Shown here piece after piece: positions 1 to 6,631 of a stretch of DNA of 11,623 nt. The translations under genes were made by a program, and so were the position numbers. The stretch comes from CAYZIC01 sp964478335. Lineage in GTDB: Bacteria; Verrucomicrobiota; Kiritimatiellia; RFP12; DVOR01. The stretch is taken from assembly GCA_964478335.1 (NCBI GenBank), contig CAYZIC010000071.1:1-11623 (forward strand), given 5' to 3'. Positions within the stretch are counted from its first letter, which is position 1. Each line of letters begins with the position of its first letter. Under the pieces are notes generated by a model. That model saw only the letters and a program-made list of their open reading frames with translations, did no database searches and had not been told where the DNA came from.

Positions 1-627
1 ATCGGGGGGGGGGTGTTGCGTGCGAGTAAGTCGTATATGCAGTCCCAAAACCTGGAAATCGATGTGGGGAATTTTGCCGATCACATTGAGGAACAACTCG
101 CTGAGAAGGTGGCTGCGGATATTCAAGAGAAGGAACCGCAATGGCGTGAAGCATCCTTGGCCAAGTCTGGGATTGAGGTGATCTTTAATGCGCAAGCTTT
201 TGATATGAATAACCAGCCGATCTATTTGCCTCTGTATGATGGGACGAAGTTGGTGAATGAACGTGCTCCAGCAGGTTTGGCTGCGACTGTCGAGGTTGAT
301 GGGATTGCTAAGGGATCTGCCGCATGCACTGTGCGTCTCTCGCAAGGGATCCACAAGGTCCGGTTCTTCCGCACGGGCTACCAAGATGTGACGCTCCACA
401 TTGCTCCTCGTGAGGGGTTGGCTGTCTCGGTCAATATGGCGATGACGGAGGGTGAATATGAGCGCAATAAGGATATGCTGCGCTTTATGAATGATCTAAC
501 TAAGGATCGTGAGATTAGCCAGGCTAAGGCTGAGAAGCTCCGTGGTGAGGCGCAGCGTCTGCGTCAGTCGGGTATCCGTATCGATGCCAAGGAATTGCCT
601 GAGGAAGTTGTTAATTTGGTGCGTTAA
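1..627 (+). CDS. PEGA-domain envelope protein, 5' end outside window
   Basis: The reading frame is open from base 1 to the TAA at 625-627, so the gene almost certainly starts upstream of the window. A GTG at 13 sits inside a run of G and has no ribosome binding site. Counting that GTG as residue 1, residues 10-50 are charged and helical. Residues about 90-143 look like a PEGA domain, a small beta domain of surface proteins; the GIHKVRFFRTGYQDVTLHI stretch is its typical core. Residues 145-185 are probably coiled coil. The gene lies 29 nt upstream of the CsgG-like gene in the same orientation, so it is probably the same operon. Its role is unknown; by analogy it may bind the cell wall or act in an envelope assembly. 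The missing N-terminus could carry a signal peptide or a CsgG-like domain, which cannot be seen here. Confidence 0.75.
   Translation: MGGGVLRASKSYMQSQNLEIDVGNFADHIEEQLAEKVAADIQEKEPQWREASLAKSGIEVIFNAQAFDMNNQPIYLPLYDGTKLVNERAPAGLAATVEVDGIAKGSAACTVRLSQGIHKVRFFRTGYQDVTLHIAPREGLAVSVNMAMTEGEYERNKDMLRFMNDLTKDREISQAKAEKLRGEAQRLRQSGIRIDAKELPEEVVNLVR
4..13 (+). repeat. Run of ten G
   Basis: Ten consecutive G lie at the left edge, inside the open frame of the PEGA-domain gene, where they read as Gly-Gly-Gly plus the first base of a Val codon. Homopolymers of this length can slip during replication and are also prone to sequencing error, so the upstream frame is uncertain. Confidence 0.9.
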
Positions 628-656
628 TCACTGCGCTTAAAAGAAAGGTTCTTATT

Positions 657-1538
657 ATGACATTAAAAAAATTACTTGCTGTGGCTCTGGTGGCCTGTTG
701 TACGATGCCTCTTTTTGCACAAGCTTCTGCAAAGAAGTCTGTTGCGGTTGCCAAGGTGAGTCTGTTGTCATCGTTGGCTACTAGTAAGAAAAACATGGAT
801 GAGCTGAGTCAAGCTCGCACACTGGCTCAGTCTATTGATGGGCACATGATTACCGCAATTGTCGACTCTAAGAAGTTTAAGATCCTTGAGCGTTCGGCTG
901 ATTTGGCTACGCTCAAGGAGGAGAATGAGCTGGGGGCTTTTGCTGATGGTGAGATGGGAGCTGATCCTTTTAGTGGGTTTAAAAAAGCTGACTATCTCAT
1001 CATTGTGCGCATTGAGAATTTTAACCACGCAATTGAGCCTGGGGTTTTTAATGGTATAACGCTCATTCGGCAGACGGTCAGTGTAGCTGCGCAAATGAAG
1101 GTTGTCGACCCTAAGACATCGGAGATTATTGAGGCCTCTACGATTCAAAAAAAGAAGATCTTTAATAGTCAAGCTGTCACAGGTGCTGATGCCTCTATGT
1201 ATTTGCACAATGAACTGCCTAAAATGGCAAAAGAGATTGCGCAAGAGAGTGTGGCGCGCCTGACCTCTATTGCCTACCCAGCAAAAATCATTGATGTGGA
1301 GGATTCCTTTATCACGATCAATCGCGGTGAAGGGACTTTTGCAGAGGGGGACATGGTGCTCGTCCATGGTGCCACGAAGACGATTGTGGATCCTGATACA
1401 CAAGAGCGTATCGTGATCAAGGGGCACCCAATTGGCAAGGCGCGCATCGTCTTGGTCGAGCGCAACTACGCTCAAGCGGAAATGTTGGATAAAAAGACTG
1501 CTCGCCTAGGTGGCCAGGTCTCTCTGATTAAAGAATAG
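657..1538 (+). CDS. CsgG-family envelope protein with FlgT-C-like tail
   Basis: This 293-residue exported protein starts at the ATG at 657, with AGAAAGG at 642-648 as ribosome binding site (8-nt spacer). The N-terminus has two lysines and a hydrophobic core. Cleavage could be by signal peptidase I after Ala25 (A-S-A), or by signal peptidase II at Cys14, since L-V-A-C fits a lipobox. Residues 27-205 resemble the CsgG/TolB-N type fold: an early strand (VAVAKV), the segment around KKFKILERSADLATLKEE, then a hydrophobic strand at 112-118 (DYLIIVR). Residues about 208-276 resemble the C-terminal domain of FlgT, with a G-x-F-x-x-G-D turn, the VDPDT motif and the IGKARI strand. CsgG relatives act in the outer membrane as secretion channels or assembly factors. 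Its place ahead of COG3014, YcfL and LpoB genes suggests an envelope complex. The exact role is inference. Confidence 0.75.
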   Translation: MTLKKLLAVALVACCTMPLFAQASAKKSVAVAKVSLLSSLATSKKNMDELSQARTLAQSIDGHMITAIVDSKKFKILERSADLATLKEENELGAFADGEMGADPFSGFKKADYLIIVRIENFNHAIEPGVFNGITLIRQTVSVAAQMKVVDPKTSEIIEASTIQKKKIFNSQAVTGADASMYLHNELPKMAKEIAQESVARLTSIAYPAKIIDVEDSFITINRGEGTFAEGDMVLVHGATKTIVDPDTQERIVIKGHPIGKARIVLVERNYAQAEMLDKKTARLGGQVSLIKE

Positions 1539-1554
1539 TTATCATCGCACTCCT

Positions 1555-2937
1555 ATGAAGCACCTTTTTCTCTCTAGTCTCATTGCTTGTACTTGCTTAT
1601 TCACAGGATGCCTATCCTATGATGAGCAAGCTAAGCAATTTCGACAAACGCTGACGCTTGGTAATTTCTCGCAATCGGCGCTTTTAATTGCGGATAAGGT
1701 GCGCACTGCTCCCACACGTGACCAATTGATCTGGAATCTTGAGGCGGGGGCGACGTTTCGTATTAAGGGGGATATCCCTAAGAGTCAAACCTATTTTGAC
1801 ACGGCTAATAACCTCTTTGAACGCTATCACAACACGGCTAAAGTCTCGGTGTCTGGGGAAGCGGCTGCGCTCTTTACAAATCCAGCCTCGCTCCCTTATC
1901 GGGGAATGTACCTTGATGGCATTATGATCAATGTCTATCAAGCGCTCAATTACCTCTCATTGAATAACCCCGATGCGGCTCGCGTTTCCATTATTCGGGC
2001 CTATGATCGTCAACAAGAGGCCGTCTTAGAAAATGAAAAGCGTATCGCAGCTGCACGTAATGCTAACAAGGGGAATAAAGAGGCCGCAACCTTTAATAAG
2101 GCAGAGAAGAGCACCGTCCTAAAAAAACGCCTAGCCCAAGACGACAAGCTGCTCCCGGATACGCGTGGTTATGAAAATTACGTGAACCCATTTGCGGTTT
2201 ACCTGGATGGCCTCTACCATGCTTATTATGGTGTTGATGCGAGTGACCGTGAACGTAGCCGCATGTCTTTGGCTCGAGCACTTGCATTCTCTCCTAAATC
2301 AACTGCAATAGCCGAGGATCTTGAGGCGATCTCTCAAGGTAATACGCCGCCGCCTTGCGTTTACCTCATTGTCGAAAGTGGCCTCGCTCCTCATCGGCAA
2401 AACGTTCAATTTTTCCTCCCGCTAATCGGTACGCGCATCGGCTCCATTTCGTTTGCTTACCCGAAGCTCCTCAGCGGGATAGATCAGGTCAAATCGGCTA
2501 CGATTGCAGCTGATCACACCCTAGTGACGGCCACCCCTATTTGCAATATGAGTGCTGTTGTCGCACAAGAGTTTAAAAATGACCGACCAGCAATCATCGC
2601 TCGAGCCATGCTCAATGCAATTACCAAAACAACCGCAATTTATCTTGCGACGAAAGCTGCAGAGCGACAAGACGCGCTTGTCGGTCTAGGCGTACAGCTC
2701 GGTGGCTTGTTTTATCAAGCTGCGACAACGACCGCAGATACGCGCTGTTGGCATGCGCTGCCTGCGACGTTTCATCTCGCAAAGCTCCCATTGCCCCAAT
2801 CACGCAAGGTCTCAATTGCGCTCAATACGACTGCTCGCAGAGAGATCTCCCTCCCAGATCAAGGCTCCCACTTTATCATTTATCTACGCGCACCAACGCT
2901 GATTGCGCAAAACCATCAAGTTATTCGTTTGAAATAA
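1555..2937 (+). CDS. COG3014-type TPR-like lipoprotein
   Basis: The product has 460 residues and a clear lipobox, L-F-T-G-C with Cys19 as the lipidated residue. A lipid-anchored periplasmic protein is therefore expected, and the residue after Cys is Leu rather than Asp, so outer-membrane sorting fits. Residues 30-260 are helical and TPR-like, with NPFAVYLDGLYHAYYG at 211-226 as the most typical stretch. The second half has VESGLAPHR (273-281), an Arg-Pro-Ala-Ile-Ile-Ala-Arg segment (344-350) and ADTRCWHALP (394-403), all of which I recall from the COG3014 family. That family is commonly encoded beside YcfL and LpoB, exactly as here. The gene follows its neighbour by 16 nt without an obvious Shine-Dalgarno sequence, so translation may depend on the upstream gene. 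Its molecular function is not established. Confidence 0.82.
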   Translation: MKHLFLSSLIACTCLFTGCLSYDEQAKQFRQTLTLGNFSQSALLIADKVRTAPTRDQLIWNLEAGATFRIKGDIPKSQTYFDTANNLFERYHNTAKVSVSGEAAALFTNPASLPYRGMYLDGIMINVYQALNYLSLNNPDAARVSIIRAYDRQQEAVLENEKRIAAARNANKGNKEAATFNKAEKSTVLKKRLAQDDKLLPDTRGYENYVNPFAVYLDGLYHAYYGVDASDRERSRMSLARALAFSPKSTAIAEDLEAISQGNTPPPCVYLIVESGLAPHRQNVQFFLPLIGTRIGSISFAYPKLLSGIDQVKSATIAADHTLVTATPICNMSAVVAQEFKNDRPAIIARAMLNAITKTTAIYLATKAAERQDALVGLGVQLGGLFYQAATTTADTRCWHALPATFHLAKLPLPQSRKVSIALNTTARREISLPDQGSHFIIYLRAPTLIAQNHQVIRLK

Positions 2938-2960
2938 ACACCTCAATAAAGGAATCCACT

Positions 2961-3383
2961 ATGCATCACCTCCCTCTCATCGTCACGGTAGCGCTCGCTA
3001 CTTGCGCTATTGTTGGATGCCGTAATAGCGTCAATATGGTCGGCAATGCTGATAAGACTGCAATTGTCACCCCCATCAAGGATGCTCGCCTCATCACAGA
3101 TCGTGCCCTCGATGATACGATTGCTGTCGTGCAACTGCATACTGCAACCTCGCCACAAAACCTCCTACGCATCCAAGCGGAAATGGTCAACTGCAAAAAC
3201 AGCAAGGTCTCGCTCCTCTACAGTGTCGAGTGGTTTGATGCGCAAGGCATGATTGTCCATCAGGCTGGCGGCGGCCCGCGTGAGTTGGAGTTTCAAGCCA
3301 GAGAATCTCTCAGCATCTCTGCTGTGGCACCTTCTAGCCTGGCTAAGGACTTTCGCTTTAAACTTCAAGAACGTCAATACTAA
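2961..3383 (+). CDS. ycfL: YcfL family (DUF1425) lipoprotein
   Basis: I choose the ATG at 2961 because AAAGGA at 2948-2953 sits 7 nt upstream and a lipoprotein signal follows at once. A longer in-frame extension reaches back into the COG3014 gene and is spurious. The 140-residue product has the lipobox A-I-V-G-C with Cys20. Residues about 50-140 form a small beta-rich domain like YcfL, with YSVEWFDAQGM at 87-97 and the AVAPSSLAKDFRFKL end (121-135). In Escherichia coli ycfL directly precedes lpoB, and the same order is seen here. The function is unknown; the partnership with LpoB suggests a role near outer-membrane control of peptidoglycan synthases. The family call is strong, the role is inference. 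Confidence 0.82.
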   Translation: MHHLPLIVTVALATCAIVGCRNSVNMVGNADKTAIVTPIKDARLITDRALDDTIAVVQLHTATSPQNLLRIQAEMVNCKNSKVSLLYSVEWFDAQGMIVHQAGGGPRELEFQARESLSISAVAPSSLAKDFRFKLQERQY

Positions 3384-3405
3384 TCATTAACTAAAAGGAA
3401 TAACC

Positions 3406-3987
3406 ATGAAACAAATCCTCTCCATTGTCGCTATTAGTGCGCTGACTCTTGCTATTACCGGTTGCCAAAGTAGTGGTCCTACACGTATTAAAGCTGGCGG
3501 TGCCTCTGCTGTGACCACCATGGGCGTTGACTTGCTGGACTTTAAGGACACTGCAGGTGCTTTGACTCAGGCCATCCTCACCTCACCAGCACTGGCCAAT
3601 TTCACCAAGCGTGAAAATCGTGCTCCAGTCCTGCGTGTTGGTAAAATCACCAATAAGACGGACATGATTATCGATCTCGGGCAAGTCTCAGGTCGTATCA
3701 ACGAAGATCTCCTCAACTCTGGGCTCGTTGAAATCGTCTCTGAAGACTCCTCATCCGTGGCTGAAAGCGACAAGGATGCCTTTATGAATGGTGTCGCCGT
3801 CAATCAAGACGACCGTGCAGACTTTTACCTCGAGGGCACCATCATGTATCTCGCTGCCAAGGAATCAGGTGTCAAGGAAAAGACCTATTCTTTCCAATTA
3901 CGCTTGAATAATCGTAAGCGTCGTACCGTCTTCCAGCGTACTCAGGATATTGCTAAGCAGTCAAGCCGTAGCACGATTGGTTGGTAA
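3406..3987 (+). CDS. lpoB: LpoB-like penicillin-binding protein activator, lipoprotein
   Basis: The 193-residue product starts at the ATG at 3406 with AAAAGGA at 3393-3399. It has a lipobox, L-A-I-T-G-C region with Cys20, so it should be anchored to the inner leaflet of the outer membrane. The globular domain (about 74-193) matches LpoB: VLRVGKITNKTDMIID at 75-90, then RINEDLLNSG (98-107), the ADFYLEGTI strand (138-146), and SFQLRLNNRK followed by the DIAKQSSRSTIGW end. In enterobacteria LpoB reaches through the peptidoglycan and activates the synthase PBP1B. The proline-rich linker of the E. coli protein is absent; residues 21-70 form only a short linker, so its reach or its partner may differ. 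It is the last gene of the operon and is followed by a terminator. Confidence 0.85.
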   Translation: MKQILSIVAISALTLAITGCQSSGPTRIKAGGASAVTTMGVDLLDFKDTAGALTQAILTSPALANFTKRENRAPVLRVGKITNKTDMIIDLGQVSGRINEDLLNSGLVEIVSEDSSSVAESDKDAFMNGVAVNQDDRADFYLEGTIMYLAAKESGVKEKTYSFQLRLNNRKRRTVFQRTQDIAKQSSRSTIGW

Positions 3988-4012
3988 ACGCTCGAAGCTT
4001 AAGCTTTGACTC

Positions 4013-4055
4013 TAAGGGCGCATTGTGTCAACTAAACACGATGTGCCTTATTTGT
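4013..4055 (+). terminator. Rho-independent terminator after lpoB
   Basis: A long stem pairs 4013-4028 with 4036-4050, with one bulged G and two G-U pairs. The loop is seven bases (CAACTAA), and a T-rich stretch (TTTGT) follows at 4051-4055. A 12-bp palindrome, AAGCTTAAGCTT, lies just before it. It ends the envelope operon and separates it from the sialidase promoter. Confidence 0.75.
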
Positions 4056-4099
4056 ATCTACAGCGTGATGGCATCGCCTGCGGTCTTTAGCGCAAACGA

Positions 4100-4122
4100 T
4101 GCTCGGGAATATTGACCGAGCA
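4100..4122. repeat. Hairpin upstream of the sialidase promoter
   Basis: TGCTCGG at 4100-4106 pairs perfectly with CCGAGCA at 4116-4122 around a nine-base loop. No T run follows, so it is not a typical terminator. It lies about 35 bases upstream of the -35 region and could be an operator or chance structure. The rest of 4056-4150 shows nothing else I can support. Confidence 0.35.
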
Positions 4123-4156
4123 CGCTGCTCTAAACTCGATCATCATTGGTTTTGGC

Positions 4157-4185
4157 TTGCTTTTTGATGTGGATTATGGTATAAT
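4157..4185 (+). promoter_or_regulatory. Sigma-70-type extended -10 promoter of sialidase gene
   Basis: A perfect -10 box, TATAAT, is at 4180-4185. It is preceded by TG plus one base (4177-4179), giving an extended -10. A weak -35 candidate, TTGCTT, is at 4157-4162 with a 17-base spacer. Transcription should begin near 4192, leaving a leader of under 30 nt before the ATG at 4220. Extended -10 promoters need little help from the -35 box. Confidence 0.75.
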
Positions 4186-4219
4186 AGTATCATTATTAAA
4201 TAGGAAAAGGAATAACCAT

Positions 4220-5791
4220 ATGAAGAAATTGATTTGTTTACTGCTTCTTGCAATGTCAACCTTGGCACAGGCGAAGGTGACCGCTGTTGAGACATTGGTG
4301 CCAACTGTCCCCGTGATGATTAATCGTCAATACAATCCAGTGCTGGGGATTACTGTCAAGACTGACCATGCAGACAAGCTCTCTTTCGTCTTTGAGATCA
4401 AGGGTGTTAAACCTGCGATGCTTGATGAAATTGCCCTCTATGCTAAGGGTAAGGACTTTAAGCCTGAAGAAACTCCTGGCGATCATATGATCGCAATCAA
4501 AGGTAAGAGAGCCCCTGCAAATGGTAAAATCACGCTGACGCTTAAAAAGGCTCTGCCTGCAGGCGACCATCGATTTTTCTTGAGCTTGGAGCCAAATAAA
4601 AAACTATCGATTGACTCAAAGGTTTCGATTACCTTAGAGGGAGTCAAGGCTAAGCCTGCGGCACCTTTGGTTGCGCCAACAGGCGGTGCAGAGGTCACAC
4701 AACGCATCGGCTATGCGATTGCTGTACCCAATCAAAAGGTCTCAAATGGACGCGTCTCGAAATATTTTCGCATTCCTGGGCTCGCCCGCACCAAGCAGGG
4801 CACGCTGATTGCAGTTTTTGATAATCGCTACGGACACAATGGCGACTTGCCTGCTGATATCGATGTGGCGATTAGGCGGTCGACAGACGGCGGACAGACT
4901 TGGTCGCCGATTCAGGTGGCCATCGACAAAAAGGATATCCCTGGCATTGGCCATGGGGTGGGTGACCCCGCTATTTTAGTCGATAATAAGACTGGATGGA
5001 TTTGGGTAGCAGGCTTGGCTTCGCCTAAGTCTGGCCATCCAATTTTTAAGTCAAGCAAAGGCACAGCTGCTCCCGCCAAGTGTGGGCAGTGGATCTTGGC
5101 CTACTCCAAAAATGATGGCAAGTCTTGGTCTAAGCCCATTAATATCACCGAGTCCATTAAGCGCCTAGCAGATCCGGACACCAAATCATGGGGCTGTATC
5201 TTTCAAGGCCCAGGCAATGGTATCTGCCTAAAAGATGGTACCCTTGTCTTTCCCGCACAGGTCTGGGGCAACATGGGGGGCGCACCTCACCACGGCCTCT
5301 TGGTCTACTCTAAGGACAATGGTAAAACGTGGCAAAGCTCTAAAGCTATGACCTTTGGCGGATCCGAATCACAAGTCGCTCAGCTCTCCAATGGCTCACT
5401 CATGCTCTCTACTCGTGAGGGTAATGGCGGGAATCGTTCGGTTGGTGTCACAAAGGACCTGGGGCAAACCTGGACCAAGCACGCATCCATGTCTAAGGCC
5501 GATGGACGCTTGAGGAGTCCATTCTGCCAAGCTTGCTTGATTTCGGCTACGGTCAAGGGGAAGCATATGCTCTATTTCTCTAATCCTAATGCTGGCTCAC
5601 GCCGTGAAATGACCATTAAGCAATCCAAGAATGATGGTATGACTTGGTCTAAAGGCTTGCTCTACGATGAACGTAACGGCATGGGCTACTCTGCAATTAT
5701 CCCTGTCGATGATGAGAAGCTTGGCATTTTTTATGAGAGCCAGCACGGTTATTTGCAATTTATGCGTGTGCCTTTTAGCGAAATCAAATAG
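4220..5791 (+). CDS. nanH: Secreted GH33 sialidase (exo-alpha-sialidase)
   Basis: The ATG at 4220 is preferred over an in-frame ATG at 4112: AAAAGGA lies at 4205-4211, a signal peptide follows at once, and the promoter lies between the two. The 523-residue enzyme releases terminal sialic acids from glycoconjugates. Residues 1-18 are a signal peptide (cleavage after A-Q-A). Residues about 20-145 resemble the N-terminal domain of Bacteroides NanH-type sialidases (BNR-associated). The six-bladed catalytic domain begins with FRIP at 183-186. Five Asp boxes are visible at 221-228, 296-303, 364-371, 411-418 and 469-476. By family comparison the active-site set looks complete: Arg184, Arg203, Asp209, Asp249, Glu383, Arg399, Arg461 and nucleophile Tyr490. 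There is no lipobox or C-terminal anchor, so it is probably periplasmic or released. It appears to be transcribed alone. Confidence 0.95.
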   Translation: MKKLICLLLLAMSTLAQAKVTAVETLVPTVPVMINRQYNPVLGITVKTDHADKLSFVFEIKGVKPAMLDEIALYAKGKDFKPEETPGDHMIAIKGKRAPANGKITLTLKKALPAGDHRFFLSLEPNKKLSIDSKVSITLEGVKAKPAAPLVAPTGGAEVTQRIGYAIAVPNQKVSNGRVSKYFRIPGLARTKQGTLIAVFDNRYGHNGDLPADIDVAIRRSTDGGQTWSPIQVAIDKKDIPGIGHGVGDPAILVDNKTGWIWVAGLASPKSGHPIFKSSKGTAAPAKCGQWILAYSKNDGKSWSKPINITESIKRLADPDTKSWGCIFQGPGNGICLKDGTLVFPAQVWGNMGGAPHHGLLVYSKDNGKTWQSSKAMTFGGSESQVAQLSNGSLMLSTREGNGGNRSVGVTKDLGQTWTKHASMSKADGRLRSPFCQACLISATVKGKHMLYFSNPNAGSRREMTIKQSKNDGMTWSKGLLYDERNGMGYSAIIPVDDEKLGIFYESQHGYLQFMRVPFSEIK

Positions 5792-5848
5792 GCGGAGACT
5801 ACGCCTAGAATATTGACAGTAGTCAATCTTAACGGCCTGTGGCCTTTT
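5789..5848 (+). terminator. Three small hairpins after the sialidase gene
   Basis: Three perfect short stems follow one another: TAGGCG 5789-5794 with CGCCTA 5802-5807; ATTGAC 5812-5817 with GTCAAT 5822-5827; GGCC 5834-5837 with GGCC 5841-5844, the last directly followed by TTTT. The first starts in the stop codon. The third is the most terminator-like but has only four GC pairs, so termination is plausible rather than certain. Confidence 0.45.
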
Positions 5849-5860
5849 GCAGATTTAGGG

Positions 5861-5895
5861 GTGCGACAGGTGAAACTTATTCCCACCTGTCGCAC
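5861..5895. promoter_or_regulatory. Perfect 12-bp inverted repeat upstream of acetyltransferase gene
   Basis: GTGCGACAGGTG at 5861-5872 is perfectly complementary to CACCTGTCGCAC at 5884-5895, with an 11-base spacer. No T run lies on either side. The position, 30 bases before the start at 5926, fits an operator, an RNA hairpin in the leader or a terminator lacking its U tract. I cannot tell which. Confidence 0.55.
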
Positions 5896-5925
5896 TAAAG
5901 CGGCTCGCACACAGAAGGGATGACA

Positions 5926-6531
5926 ATGACTGAAAAAGAAAAGTTAATGGCTGGGGATAATTTTAATACGCGTGACCCAGAATTGATTGCAAGCTACACG
6001 CGGGCTCGTGCATTGGTGCGACGTTATAATACAGAGGCTGTCGATCAGCTTGACTTACGTCACCCGATCTTAGAGGATCTTCTAGGCGCAGCTGGATCGG
6101 ATAATTGGATCGAGGCACCTTTTCATTGTGACCATGGCAAGCATATCTTTTTGGGCGATCACATCTATATTAGTTATGATTGTGTCTTTCAGGACAATCA
6201 CACGATTACGATTGGCTCGGGGACGTTGATTGGGCCGGGCTGTATTTTTGCAACGGCGCGTCACCCTATTGATGCGCAGGAACGCATTTACACTGATCCT
6301 GAGACAGGTGTGCACTGTTTTGCAACGAGTGCTGCCCCGATTGTCATTGGGCAGAATTGTTGGCTTGGTGCTCGGGTGACTATTGGCCCTGGTGTAACAA
6401 TTGGTGATGGCTGTGTGATTGGGGCGGGGAGCGTGGTCATACGAGATATGCCGTCTAATAGGGTGTGTTACGGTTCGCCTTGCCGTCCGCAGCGTCCTGC
6501 CTCTGGAGCGGCGTGCGCCGCTAGAAGATAA
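5926..6531 (+). CDS. maa: Maltose/galactoside-type sugar O-acetyltransferase
   Basis: The enzyme transfers acetyl from acetyl-CoA to a sugar hydroxyl in the cytoplasm. I start at the second ATG (5926) because GAAGG at 5914-5918 is then 7 nt away; for the ATG at 5920 it would be only one base away. Of 201 residues, 1-50 form the family's N-terminal helical cap (EKEKLMAGD then ELIASYTRA). Residues 70-175 form the left-handed beta helix of hexapeptide repeats, with catalytic His113 in TARHPID and repeats such as IGPGVTIGDGCVIGAGSVV. The usual end, G-x-P-x-R, is present as GSPCR at 183-187. It is followed by an odd Ala/Arg-rich tail instead of the usual Val-Ile-Arg type end. That tail is encoded by a palindromic repeat (6502-6525). 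The substrate is not fixed by sequence; maa and lacA relatives are often loose in specificity. Confidence 0.88.
   Translation: MTEKEKLMAGDNFNTRDPELIASYTRARALVRRYNTEAVDQLDLRHPILEDLLGAAGSDNWIEAPFHCDHGKHIFLGDHIYISYDCVFQDNHTITIGSGTLIGPGCIFATARHPIDAQERIYTDPETGVHCFATSAAPIVIGQNCWLGARVTIGPGVTIGDGCVIGAGSVVIRDMPSNRVCYGSPCRPQRPASGAACAARR
6502..6525. repeat. Palindromic repeat, copy 1 (inside acetyltransferase 3' end)
   Basis: AGCGGC at 6507-6512 pairs with GCCGCT at 6517-6522 around GTGC, and TCT (6502-6504) pairs with AGA (6523-6525) past a two-base bulge. It shares GCGCCGCTAGA with copy 2 about 105 bases downstream, in the same orientation. It supplies the last codons of the acetyltransferase. Confidence 0.6.
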
Positions 6532-6537
6532 AATGTG

Positions 6538-6558
6538 GAATGTAGAATGTTGAATGTG
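6538..6558 (+). repeat. 7-bp tandem array (GAATGTN x 3)
   Basis: Three head-to-tail heptamers begin at 6538, 6545 and 6552 and differ only in the last base (A, T, G). They start 7 bases after the acetyltransferase stop codon. A degenerate inverted copy lies at 6904-6930. Confidence 0.8.
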
Positions 6559-6563
6559 GTCAA

Positions 6564-6598
6564 CGAATGAACGCGAATGAAAACGAATAAAAACGAAT
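6564..6598 (+). repeat. 10-bp tandem array (CGAATGAAAA-like x 3.5)
   Basis: CGAAT recurs at 6564, 6574, 6584 and 6594, exactly 10 bases apart. The units are CGAATGAACG, CGAATGAAAA, CGAATAAAAA and a final CGAAT. Period 10 puts each unit on the same face of the helix. Confidence 0.8.
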
Positions 6599-6603
6599 CT
6601 CAG

Positions 6604-6631
6604 TCTGCGGCGGAGCGACTGCGCCGCTAGA
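6604..6631. repeat. Palindromic repeat, copy 2 (intergenic)
   Basis: GCGGCG at 6607-6612 pairs with CGCCGC at 6622-6627 around a nine-base loop. TCT (6604-6606) pairs with AGA (6629-6631) past a bulged T. The same outer TCT/AGA and the shared GCGCCGCTAGA relate it to copy 1. Confidence 0.6.

Noticed and set aside
768..1475. Minus-strand frame of 235 codons opposite the CsgG-like gene
   Set aside because: It is antisense to a gene with signal peptide, ribosome binding site and family features; composition is that of a shadow frame.
2748..2960. N-terminal extension of the YcfL-like gene
   Set aside because: It overlaps the COG3014 gene, while the ATG at 2961 has a good ribosome binding site and an immediate lipoprotein signal.
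4112..4219. N-terminal extension of the sialidase gene
   Set aside because: The promoter, ribosome binding site and signal peptide all place the start at 4220.
5806..5811. TAGAAT as a -10 box for the acetyltransferase gene
   Set aside because: No acceptable -35 box lies 16-18 bases upstream, and it sits inside a hairpin directly after the sialidase stop codon.
6538..6598. CRISPR-like array
   Set aside because: Units are 7 and 10 bases with no spacers and no cas genes; these are simple tandem repeats.
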